64,000 nt of DNA from Coniella vitis (taxonomy: Eukaryota; Ascomycota; Sordariomycetes; Diaporthales; Schizoparmaceae). The translations under genes were made by a program, and so were the position numbers. Where the stretch lies: contig WUJK01000004.1 in the NCBI GenBank assembly GCA_011317545.1, positions 868,001 to 932,000 of the forward strand, written 5' to 3'. The notes under the pieces were generated by a model. It had not been told where the DNA came from. It ran no database searches and saw nothing but the letters and a program-made list of their open reading frames with translations. The number at the start of each line of letters is the position of its first letter. Positions within the stretch are counted from its first letter, which is position 1. This document shows, one piece after another, positions 23,871 to 34,731 of this stretch.

Positions 23871-26800
23871 ATGGCCGATTTGCTGCTTGAAATGGCACCC
23901 GCCGAGGAGCCATTGCCATTGCCATTGCCATTGCCAGTGCCAGAGCCAGAGCCAGAGCCAGAGCCATTGCCATTGACATTGCCAGAGCCAGAGCCAGAGC
24001 CAGAGCCATTGACATTGCCTCTGACACCGGCGCCAGTCGAGGTCACCCTCGTCGACACGGTTTGCGAGACGCCTGAGCTGCCGGCGCTTGCGTCCGAGGC
24101 CAACAGCGAGTTCTCGGGTCCTGCCACCGACACCACCTGCTCGAACCTGCCGTCGTTTAGCTCTACGCCCCCGACGAGCATCACAGACGCCGCCAGTATT
24201 TCGTCTGATCTTTCTAAACCCGACCTGCTCATCGCAGCCCTGACTCCTATCCAACACCACGACGACCAATGCATCGAGCAGACCGTCGAGGTCGGCACCC
24301 CGCAGTCCGACCTTCTCGAGCCCACCAAGCCGTCCATTGCCGAACAGAGCGAGGCCACCACCCCGAGACGCGCTCGCTCTTCGCGTTCCACCACCGGCAC
24401 ACCCGTCTACAACCTGGCCAAGTTGGCTGGCACCCACATATATGGCAAGAGACGCGCCAATGGCGACGACGTACGCGAGAAGCGCAGGCGAGTCTCTCCC
24501 ACGCCCGCATCGGGCGGTGAGCAGACGCCCGTCCCCCACCACGGCGGTGACGCGTTGGAAGCAGCCTTGTCTCCCGCCGAGCAGGCCTCGCCCAAGACTG
24601 TCAGGAAAAAGAAGCAACCCGCTGGCCCAACAGGCGTGTCGCGTAGATCCACGCGTTCCTCGGGCCCAGCCAGCGATGCTGCCCCGCCTACAGCCAGCAA
24701 TCTGGGCAAACGCAGCCGAAATCCAGCCCTTGAGCACCTTCCACGGGAGCTTAGGAGGCTACGGGATACAAACGAATTCGTGGGCATTGAGCAGAAGCCA
24801 GTCTTGCACACAATTTGGAGCAACGGCAAATACATTGACCCCAACGACCTGGACGAGAACGGCGAGCCCATCCGCAAGAAAGTCCGCGCGAGCCCACCAA
24901 AACCTGTCGAGGAGCCCGTACCAGAGGCACAGTCGAGCAAAGAGGCCACACCGGCCGAACCCACAAAACAAAAACGCGTCAAGAAGTGGTTGACAAAGGG
25001 CTTGTATGCTGGCCAGGACACGCCGGCAGACTATACTACGGGTCTCAGTTCTGCCGACAAGAAGAAGCTCGCACAGCTGCCAGAGCTCAAGCCAAGTGGA
25101 AAAGTCAACAAGGTGCTCCCGTTGCCCATGTTTGGCGGCTTGCGACTCCTGATCAATGGCCGGGATTTCAAGCTGCCATACGACGTGTGCAATCCGCTTC
25201 CTCCTGGACAGCCCAAACCTGACGAATGGCGCAAGATGACCAAGAGTGAGATGCAACCGTTTTTTTTTTTTTTTTTCGTCATATGAGCCCTTGTGACTAT
25301 ATGCTAACGAGCACAACTGCTAGACCGGTTCATTGGAGATGCCGGGACGTACTGGCGCAAGACTGACCACTTCAAGGACTACCAATCGAAATGCATCTGC
25401 AAACCTTCGGATGGTTGCGCTGAGGATTGCCAGAACCGCATCATGCTGTACGAGTGCGACGACACAAATTGCAACGCTGGCAAGGAGTATTGCCAAAACC
25501 GGGCCTTCCAGAACCTCACTGAACGCACAAAGAAGGGCGGTCGCTTTCGCGTTGGTGTAGAAGTGCTGAAAACCTCGGATCGAGGCTACGGAGTTCGCAG
25601 CAATCGCTGTTTTGAGCCTAACCAGATCATTATGGAGTATACTGGCGAAATCATCACCGAAGCCGAATGCGAGCGTCGCATGAATGAAAAGTACAAGGAC
25701 AACGAGGTGAGTGTTTGGATGTGGGGATTTGCTGCCAATACGGAGAGGGAGTTCTATTGATTGCTCTAATTCTAACACCGCACAGTGCTATTACCTCATG
25801 GCTTTTGACCAAAACATGATCATTGACGCTACTACGGGCAGCATCGCTCGATTTGTCAACCACTCGTGCGACCCCAACTGCCGCATGGAGAAGTGGATTG
25901 TGCACGGGCAACCTAGAATGGCCCTTTTCGCCGGAGACAGGCCCATCATGACGGGCGAGGAGCTGACGTATGACTACAATTTCGACCCCTTCTCGGCCAA
26001 AAACGTCCAAAAGTGCCTCTGCGGCAGCGCAAACTGCCGTGGAATCCTGGGGCCCAAGTCCAAGATGCCCAAGGAGATCAAGGACATGGTCAAGGCCGTT
26101 GCGAAAGCCGACAAGCGCAAGCTCAAGGCAATCCTCGATGGTCAAGAAGCAGCGACCTCGGCGCCGCCGCGCAAGAAGCAGAAGGTGGCGACGACGAAAG
26201 CCAAGGGCGTAAAGGCTACGGCACGCACCGTGAAAAAGATAACGGCGGGCAGCATTTCGGTCCGTGCAAAGGCGACTGCTGCCGCCAAGACGAGCAGCAG
26301 CAGCAGCAGCAGCAGCAAGGCAAACAAGCACGCGGCCTCGGTCTCGGTGCGCAAGGCCAAGCTGGTCAAGGCCGCCAAGGTATACACCAAGAATGGCAAG
26401 CAGCTGCTGCTGGCCGACAGCATTGTTTCGACCTCTGCAACTGCTGCTCCAGCTTCCTCTGCGAAAGCGGCATCGGCAGGCAGAAAGAAGAAGGAGGAGG
26501 AGCCAGGAGCCAAAAAGACGGTCAAGAAATCCTCCAAAGGAGCAGCGACAACGAAAAAGAGCCCTTCTGTGAAGGCTAGAGTGGTCAAGAAGACTGTCAA
26601 GACGGCGACGGCAAAACCTGGCAAAACCGCGGCCGCAGCAAAATCCAAGAAGAATGAGACGAAAGCTTCCAAAACCAAGGCTAAGACACCTGAAAAGAAG
26701 CCGAAAGCCACCACAACGGTCAAGAAGACGAGCATCACCACAAAGGCTAGTAAAGCGACTGCGACGTCCAAGAAGACCGGTACCGGCGCAGCAAAGGCTA

Positions 26801-27171
26801 CTACGAAGGCTGCTACGACAAAAGTAGCCGGCAAGGGAGCCATCAAAACGACAACCAAAAAGAGGAGTACCTCTGCCACCACCGTCTCCAAACGTGGTAT
26901 TAACGCAACCATCAAAAGCGCCAAGCACACAATCGGCAAGATTGCAGCGGCAGCGAAAAAGAAGAAGACAGCCGCTGCAACGGCCGCCTTGGGAGTCGCG
27001 ACCAGCACCGTCTCGCTCAAGACGCCGGCTCGGAAACCTCTGGTGCAGAAGCCGTTGGAGCAGACGCCTCAGGCACAAGCCCAGTTCCAGGCGCAGCTCG
27101 ACAAGATTTACGAGATTGTTGATGACGCGGCGCCGGTTCTGCTGCAGGCTGGCGAGAACGTGGAGGTCTAG
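23871..27171 (+). CDS. ASH1: ASH1-like AWS/SET histone lysine methyltransferase
   Basis: Three exons: 23871-25245, 25324-25706, 25786-27171; 1047 residues. The catalytic core spans exons 2 and 3: an AWS Cys-rich segment (CICKPSDGCAEDCQNR, then CNAGKEYCQNR, about 475-520), SET beginning FRVGVEVLKTSDRGYGV, the active-site RFVNHSCDPNC (NHS about 611-613) and ELTYDYNF, then a post-SET CLCGSANC (about 664-671). AWS plus SET places it with ASH1/SET2-class H3K36 methyltransferases; no WW or SRI domain is visible, which favours ASH1. The N-terminal 450 residues are low complexity except a conserved-looking block before the AWS (LPMFGGLRLLINGRDFKLPYDV). The last 370 residues are Lys/Ala/Thr/Ser repeats like histone H1, an unusual tail. 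Intron 1 contains T16. Specificity and name are inferred from domain order. Confidence 0.85.
23910..24018 (+). repeat. Hexanucleotide repeats encoding Pro-Leu / Pro-Glu
   Basis: Runs of CCATTG and CCAGAG alternate in two blocks, encoding PLPLPL and PEPEPE segments near the N-terminus of the SET protein. Unit length keeps the frame, so copy-number changes would only alter length. Confidence 0.85.
26293..26316 (+). repeat. AGC trinucleotide repeat (poly-Ser)
   Basis: Eight AGC codons in a row within the H1-like tail of the SET-domain gene, encoding a serine run. Confidence 0.9.
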
Positions 27172-30100
27172 TTTGCCCGGGACTGCGCCAGGTGGATGAA
27201 GGAATGGAGGTGATGAATGTGGGGGGGGGGGAGCGTCAGGTGTTTAATCTTCTGAGTGAGCCTAGAAGGGGGAAAGGGGAAGAAAGTGCCATCATTCTGT
27301 ATCAATATATTGCTCATCTTTTTTCCATCCTCTTTTCTTTGATTATTATTTTTTGGAGGATCGCCCCAGCTTGTAAGCCAATGTCAGCCAGTCATCCAGC
27401 CAGCCAGCAAGCAAGCAAGCAAGCAAGCGTCCGTTCGGTTCCGGTTTGCGGAGGAAGGAGGGGTGGGAGAAGGAGTTGTGTATGTATGAATGTGTGCAGC
27501 TTACGAAAGGAGGGCAGCGGGGAAGGCAGAAAGTCGATATCAAGCGTCAGACATGAGCGGAGTTAGGTGCATTCGCATTGGAGTCGTCGCTGCTAGCAGT
27601 ATCGACATTTTACTTCAATTCATATTTCTCAAAAGAAAAAGAGAAGTGTCGTGCTTGGTTATGAGCTATTTATGCCAAGAGGGCTGACTAACCTACCTAC
27701 CTTACCCTACCTGAGGACTTGTTTTGTTGGAGCCGGGGGGGGGGATTATAATAGGAGAAGTAATAATACATGTATTTGTTATATTGCTAATAGTTGAACG
27801 GGCGTCGGTCTGACATTGAATTTTTATTTGTTGGTTTTCTTTTTCTTTTTTTTTTTTTTTGGCGAAAGTTATTGGTCGGATGGATGAGGTGAGATGAGAA
27901 GAGGTGAGTCAATGTTTGAAATTTCGGCTTGGCCTATTTATCAGCTATTCCGGGGGAAAAGAAAAAAAAGTATTATTTGTACGATCAATATATACGTGCT
28001 ATACATAGTCTATAAGGTTGCGGTATTGGTTGTGTGGATCTGGTTGGGGGACGGATGATTATTCTATCTATTAAAATGAGATAACAAGTTTTTTTTTTAT
28101 TCCGTGTGCGGGGGAGGAGAGAGAGAGAGGGTGTTTTGCAAAAATGAAATTGTAATTTTTTTCTGCATATAAATGTATACATCTGCTTCTTACATCTGCT
28201 TTATATCACTTATGTGATGGTAGTAGGTTTGGAGAGAGTTATTTGGAAATTCGAAAAGGCTGAATGAATAGGCTTGGATGAAAAGCTGACCTTGGAAAAC
28301 AAACCAAAAAAAAAGGAGAGAAAAAAAAAAAAAAAGGAGGGATGGGAGGAGATGGGAATTCATCCGATATATAACTCAACTCTGTATACATATATGGCTG
28401 AGGGGATTTCTACCAATCACTTTGTATGCTGAATACTTTTTGTATCATGAGTCGGGGGAAAAAAGGAAAAGAGAAATCTTGGAATCTTGGAGCAGGTAGA
28501 AGTAAACAAAAACTCCAACAATGTAAAAGAGGTTAAGAAGAGAGAAGGAAATTCGGACATTTATATGTTATGTAGTATAGATACGTAGTAGATACAATGT
28601 CAGTAAGCACATGTATATATATATGTGTATAAATGGGTTTTTGAAAGCGGAAATTTACTATACATGATAGGGCTGGCTGGCACATCCTTGGACGTTATAG
28701 AAGTTTACGGTGCATCGACAAATGGTTGGGCTGCAATGCAGTCGCCAAGTACAAGAAAGGGGGTCGAGGAGAAGGAGGGGAGCAGGGGTGGAGGGGCAAC
28801 GAGAGGTTGATAGGGGGGTGGCGCCAAAAACAAAAAGAATCCCTATAGGGCTGACGCTTTTACTACTACTTACCATGGTGTGTACATAGTAAGTATATGC
28901 ATGATCAAAGCCAGGGTCAGGGTCAGGGTCAGGGTGGGTGGGGTGTGTGTTTGTGGCTTTACATAGTAGGTTAGGACCAAAAAGTGACCACAAACAACCA
29001 CAACCAATGACCGCCTCTCGAGCCCCCCCCTTTTTTTTTTTAAAAAAAAAAAAACAGAAATGTACGGACTGAAATGATTTACGCAAAGAGCTCAAGTCGA
29101 CATTCCAGAATAGTCTTTTCTTCCTTCGCCTTTAGTCCCCGGGTGTGAGAGGTGAGATCAGCCGTTTCAAAAAGTGGAATATCCATTTCGATCCGCGCTA
29201 GGCCCACCCCGTGTCGGCCGCACCCTGTTTGAAAATACCCCGGTGTGTTGTTGGTATAATAATAATAAGCTACTTACCCACATGGCTATACAACTCGGGC
29301 GATGACTCTTGATGACAAGTAGAGAATGCCGCTCTGGCTTGAAATGTATATGTGAAGACCGACTTGGTTACCTAGGATGACAAGAGGTGGGGCAAATGAT
29401 GATGATGATGATGATGATGAGCAATCGTGTGGCTGGAGGTAGGACGGGCGTTTTGACTTACATAATAAAACCCTAACCTGCCCGACGTCTCGTCCCGGTA
29501 CAAGAGAAACTCCAGCCTATGGGTGCTTCTGTACTTTGGTATTGATTACGTCCGGTGTAGATCCTCGAGTACAATACCTTCTGCTTTGGTATCTTGTGAA
29601 GTTATGCTGTTTTTTTTTGTTTTGTTTCATCCTGCTCGTGCTTCTCTAACCGATAGGATGAGTTTCCTGTCTCGAGAGCAGCTATGCTATCCTAGCCGCC
29701 TGGCACGTCAACGTCGCTATCACGAAAGTTTCTCCTCTCATGCTAAAACGGAGGCAAACATCCACACGACACCGTCTGCATACCAAAAGGTCCGGTAGGT
29801 TTGCTTTGCAGAACTTGCTCGTCTCGCTCACTACCTCCTTCAAGAAGAGAGCCTGCATCGCCAGGCAGCCTGCCTCGATTGACGAGCGCCATGGCGATAT
29901 TACTATGTAAAAGTACACAATCCGTGGCCTCCTTTCCTCCCTCCTCTCCGTCTAGAAAGAGAAGAAAGAGAGAGCGGCGCAGAGTGCCGACTCGTTCAAA
30001 AGTCTACCAAACAACCATTTCCAAAGTCCTTTCAGGTGCGTACGTACTATGGTACCGCAAGCTTATAGAGAAGAATGGTCCTAATGGGAGGAGGCGGAGT

Positions 30101-32107
30101 AGATGGTACTCTTTCCTTTACTTTTCTTTCTTTCTTTTTCCCCTGCAGTTCCAACAGGCAACGAGCAGGTCATTACACAAAAAAAAAATCAATACCCCAT
30201 TCCTCAAACAGATGCGTTGTAGACTGTCCTGTTGATAACGAGAGGCGCTTCTAGGGTTTTCTTTCTCTCTTTCTTTCTTTTTTTTCTCTTTGCTTTTCTT
30301 CTTTTGAGCTGTGCAACATGCAATCCTGCCATGGTGTTACTTCATCAAGTCTCATTATCTACCATAACAGGTAGGAAAAAGAAAGAATACAAGAGGATCC
30401 CGGTAGCTGCCTGGCACCCCATCCCACCCCCCACCCGACCCCCCTGTGACCCCACCTGTTGACGGCACCTTGGTGCGGCCGCTTAATCTATTAGACCAGT
30501 CAGCCACACCCCGGGACAATGAACGCCCCCCCCCCCCGTTTTAAACGAAACACAAACAAGGGTGGTGCCCCGGAACTACTACCATAGTATATATACCATA
30601 GTAGTATATAATAGTACTTTCTACAAATTTAGCAGTACACGATATAACAACCTAACCTTGGAGGAATAAAGAATAAAAGAACCACTTGACTGATATGATG
30701 CATTTCCATGTGCATATATACTCCAGTTTGCTGCCTAGATTTTGCAAACCAAAAAAAAAAAAAAAAAAAGGAGGAGGACTTTGACAGCTATAAATGAACA
30801 ATGAAGAATGAAAGAATGAAACATGAAATTCAATTGGTTATATACACATATATGCCCAGAGATATATACTATGTATACAAGGGTGTCTGTGAATCAATAG
30901 CGGCAATGCCTTCCATTTTCCCACCGAGTCAACCATGCAGTCTTTTTGTCAATGGAGAACACCTGAAAAAAAAAAGAATTAAGGAAAAAAAGAAAGCAAA
31001 GAAAGTTGGCTAGCCTGTCAACCAATCATCAATGGTCAAATGAATTCTACATTACCCTTTTGGAATGATATACCAGGCACCCATCCCGAGAGAAAGAACA
31101 TGTCAATCACATGCTTTGAACGACGAGTACATGGGCAAGCGGGGGGTTCAGGACAATTACTGTTCACAACCAGATTTATACCACACACACACACACACAC
31201 ACGCATGCATGCATGCATGCATACCAGTCACAAGGGCTGCAAGAGTGAAATTTGAGACCCCCAGGTTTTGCCAATCGATCATGTTTATATTTGTGCCCTC
31301 GATAACCTAAACTACTGTTTTTCTCTCCACCCTGTATACATGTGCCGTCAACTTCTGGCTAGACAGACGCTATAGTTGATTCCCCTCCCCCCCCGGCAGC
31401 CATTCATCCACCTTGCTGTGACTTTTTGAAAAACACTCTTTGAGCACCCTAGCTCAGGAAAAAACCATCCCAATCTGGGGACATTGAAAACAAAAAATCC
31501 AAATGCTCTCAGAAAACGGCGTAAGGGTAAAAAGAAAAAAGAAATCAAAAATCAAAAATCAAAAATCAAAATAGTGATACGTCTATAACCCCCGAGTCGT
31601 GCCATCTCAAGACCAGCTTGATTCGCGCTTTCTAGTGCCCTTCTTAATCCTTTCCCTGAGGACATGATAAATCTAAATGACTTTGAAAGAAAGAAAAACA
31701 GAATGCCAGAATGTTGCCGTGAAAAAGTGGGAAAATAGTCCCCGCAGCGCCGTTTGCCGCATGATACTGTTTTGCGTCATGTCGTCGTTTCTGTAGTGGG
31801 TGGATAAGTGAGTGAGTGAGTGAGGTATAGATGAAAAAGCCCGCATGTTGAAGTGATAGTCGTCAGGCGGGTCGAGGCGGGTCGTTCATGCGAAAAGTCG
31901 ACAAGTAGAACTTGACAGCGACGGACGACTGGGAAAAGGTCCAGTGTTACCCAAGTCGGCCACCCCCAAATTTGAGCCTGGACGGAATTGGGAAATCCGC
32001 AAACGAAGAACTGATTGATCTCTCTCCCCCTATGCTGTTCGATATTCGATCCATAACCTGTCGTTGTTGAGGAGAGATCTGCTTTCCGATGGGAGTGTTT
32101 TTGCTGT
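27172..32107. other. Gene-poor region rich in simple repeats
   Basis: No supported gene. Contents include CAGGGT x4 at 28912-28935, an ATG-triplet run at 29396-29420, CA then GCAT runs at 31182-31222, a 7-bp AAAAATC array at 31541-31570, poly-C near 30530, and TACATAGTA at 28883, 28960 and 30867. Two ACCATAGTA-type direct repeats flank an AT core near 30577-30610. The composition is AT-rich with many short purine tracts. Confidence 0.45.
31182..31222. repeat. CA and GCAT microsatellites
   Basis: About ten CA units are followed directly by five GCAT units. Neither is coding. Confidence 0.9.
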
Positions 32108-32248
32108 TCACCCGTATAGTGGCTCTTTGGTGCAGTTTGAGTCGCATTCGTGGCCGCAGTCGAGGCATGCTGGTGTTGTTGCCTGGTTCCAGAGACCGCC
32201 GCCGCAGCGACAGCACTTCCACATCGTGCCTATTATCTTGGGCCCCAT
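32108..32248 (-). CDS. Putative small Cys-rich zinc-binding protein
   Basis: A 46-codon ORF too short for usual thresholds. It reads MGPKIIGTMWKCCRCGGGLW, then a linker, then ACLDCGHECDSNC and a short tail ending at TGA 32108-32110. Eight Cys and one His fall in a C-C-x2-C ... C-x2-C-G-H-x-C-x3-C arrangement that could hold zinc. I recall many short fungal hypotheticals opening MWxCCxC and carrying a CxxCGHxxC motif, so this resembles a conserved family, but the assignment is from memory only. An alternative start is the MWK at 32224. A CTACAG 3'-splice-like site just upstream means it could be the last exon of a longer gene. The other frame here (31947-32222) lacks such a pattern. Function unknown. 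Confidence 0.42.
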   Translation of the reverse strand: MGPKIIGTMWKCCRCGGGLWNQATTPACLDCGHECDSNCTKEPLYG

Positions 32249-33960
32249 TCTGGAGATGTGCGACTGTAGGTGGTGAGAGCCAAGAGCTTCGTCCTCGGAT
32301 GGGAGATTGTAATCAAAGCACCTTGCGCTTTAGCGGTGCGAATACCCTGGCGAGCCAAGAGTGATGGCTGGCTCAACGCTTGATGAAGAGAAAGAAGAAG
32401 AAGAAGAAGATGATGATGATGGTGATGGTGATGGTGATAATGACAATAAGAAAAAGAGACGATTGCACACCGGCTACTAGAGAACCTTTATAGTGAGCAC
32501 GACTTGGCAGACTCAATTGACAAGAACACAACTGTAAGTATACTTGACCGAGACGTGTTGCTAGAGCTCGCAGTTGTCGAACGCATCACTGCCCCGTTTG
32601 CTACACCCCATGTGCAAAGGCTTAGCATCTTGGAACAGCAGGCTGGATATTGGGGGGGGGGGGTGCGGCGCCCGCTGTGACTGGATGTCACTGTTGGGCA
32701 GACCAGAGGAAAATTGGCTCATGGCGGTGCTCGATAGCAACCTGCACCTCAGTCTGCCCTGGGTTTCAGGGAGCCCACGACTTTCGGCAAAAAGGTCAAG
32801 AATGCATCCTGCTCGCATTCCCCGCCAACCTGCTTGTCCCACCGTCCACATGGCCCAAGAGTCATGTTTGTCCTTACTGCGTTCTGGACGAAGTGCGCCA
32901 GAGCACCACCATGACTGGGATCGACTTGCGCCCAGGCGCAAAAGCAAGGGCACAAGAGGGCGTACCCATTGGATCGAATGCGATGAAGGGAGAGAGAGAG
33001 AGAGGTGTCTGAGGACCGCACTTTGTCCACAACAACGTCTTGTGCCACCAGATGATGGGTGCGTCAAGCCGGGCCCCGGGCGAAGGAGGGCACCTGAGAC
33101 TCGAGAGCTTCGGTGACGATCCGGCGGAGGCACCTGGGCTAGACAGAGTGACAGACCGAGAAAGGCCATTGACCGAATGCTCTCGACTCCATATCTGGCA
33201 GGCTCAGCAAGCCCAAAAAAAAAGAGTAGTAGACTGCGGGAAATCGACGTCCAGTCCAGCCCAGCACAGCCCGTGGGAACCGCGTTTCCGCTGGATGCAC
33301 CCCCCGCGGTGGGCTTATGTATGTGCGACATAGTATAGTATTCGTTGTCAGCTTTTTGCAGGCAACAGTGATGATTTCCCGATGCAAAGTCAGAGACACA
33401 GCCTTTGCAAGGCACGCGCCGCTGCCCAAGTGTAGAATCGGGGGAAATCGAGCCTTCGTTCACCTTGCGCTGGGCTTTTGCTTGGTCTCCTGCACGGGTT
33501 CCTGCCCAGTCAGCCAGTGTACCCTGAAACGTGCGGCTCTGCCCGTGGAACCCTGGAAAAAACCTGACTCACCAGGCTCACCTGAGGCATGAGTCGGTGG
33601 CGGGGGATGGATAAGCCTGCCCCCCCCCCCTTTTGGAGCCGCAAAGTACCCCACGCCCCGTTTCCGCATATATGCATACATGCATACTGCATAGTATGGT
33701 ACGTACCTGGTTAGGTATACATAGTACTTTGTTGTCTCGCCCTGACTTGACACTTGACTGACGAGCAGCTCCCATTCAGCCTGGGGCTCGAGAGAGACCT
33801 TCTGCCTGCGCCTGCCAAGATGAGGCCAAATATGGGCCTGGCCTTTGACGCTCTGGAGCGCGCAGTGTGCAGTGCAGTGCAGTGCAGTGCCGTGCAGACT
33901 GACGCATTCGGCCACTGCGTGCAGTGCACAGAGATGTGACGTTGCTCATTGTCTGCGTGT

Positions 33961-34000
33961 GCGCGCACACACACACACACACACACACGCGCGCGCGCGC
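33961..34000. repeat. Alternating purine-pyrimidine tract (CA)n(CG)n
   Basis: A run of CA steps passes into a run of CG steps over about 40 bp with no break in alternation, a composition known to favour Z-DNA. Confidence 0.85.
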
Positions 34001-34671
34001 TGCTTTGGTTGAGCCTCATCGCGCTGTGGCGTTCCGGGTCTTTGGCGTTCCCATGCTCCTGCAGTCAGTCTGCGCGCCCAGCAAGAACATACCCGGTGCT
34101 GCTCTGTCCTGTCCTGTCTTGTGTCTCCCAGGTGGCTGATGCATGCCCAAGTGGCTTCTACAGACTTCTTTTTGTTTTGCCGCGTTGGTCCTTGCTGCGC
34201 GAGGGTATTCTCATATGCCGAGTTGTTTTTGTTGTTGTTGTTGCAAGGAACACCACCGCGTCATGAAGTTTCTCTCGTTCACTGTCCAATCTATCAGCCT
34301 TCCCTCAACCTGGTGCTGCTGCTGCTGGAGAAAAGGGGCGTTGAGTCGCATTGGGTGGTGCTACCCTGACCACAGAGCCAGCAGCGTCAAGAACATGGTC
34401 AATGGTCTGTCGCCCGCCCGCCCGCCATTGTGGTGGTTTGCCCAGTCGGCAGGTTTTCAAAAGCTCCATCCGGTCTAAGATGAAGCCCATTTTGTTCGCG
34501 TCTTCACACGGCATCGCTGCTTGCTCAGGATAGCGTTGCTCTCGTGTTTCACCTCTCACACTTTGCAACCGCGATGGCAAAGCAGACAGCTGGATTCCAA
34601 AGTAAGTCAGCGGGGTGCAAGGCAAGTTGCGGAGGGACGAGCCCATATCGCGAGGTTGCCAGAAGTGGGAT

Positions 34672-34731
34672 GAGGAAGAGGAAGAGGAAGAGGAAGAGGA
34701 AGAGGAAGAGGAAGAGGAAGAGGAAGAGGAA
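34672..34731. repeat. GAGGAA hexanucleotide array
   Basis: About ten copies of GAGGAA form a 60-bp all-purine tract on the + strand, a mirror-symmetric sequence able to form triplex DNA. It is not in a supported gene. Confidence 0.9.

Noticed and set aside
23873..24737. Minus-strand ORFs across the N-terminus of the SET gene
   Set aside because: They are shadows of the hexanucleotide repeat and Ser/Pro codons; the + strand frame leads into the AWS/SET core.
26142..27020. 292-codon minus-strand frame opposite the SET gene tail
   Set aside because: It is the complement of Lys/Ala/Thr codons, giving a hydrophobic Ala/Val/Phe/Leu string; no independent evidence for a membrane protein.
28912..28935. 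CAGGGT repeats resembling telomere sequence
   Set aside because: Only four units, the unit is not TTAGGG, and it lies in the middle of a gene-containing window.
30448..30515. tRNA-like stretch on the minus strand (TGGCTGACTGGTCTAA resembles an A box)
   Set aside because: No B box (GGTTCGAATC type) follows at the right distance and no clean acceptor stem pairs.
32561..33463. 300-codon minus-strand ORF
   Set aside because: No recognisable domain, mixed Ser/Cys/Arg composition, and equally long ORFs overlap it on the other strand.
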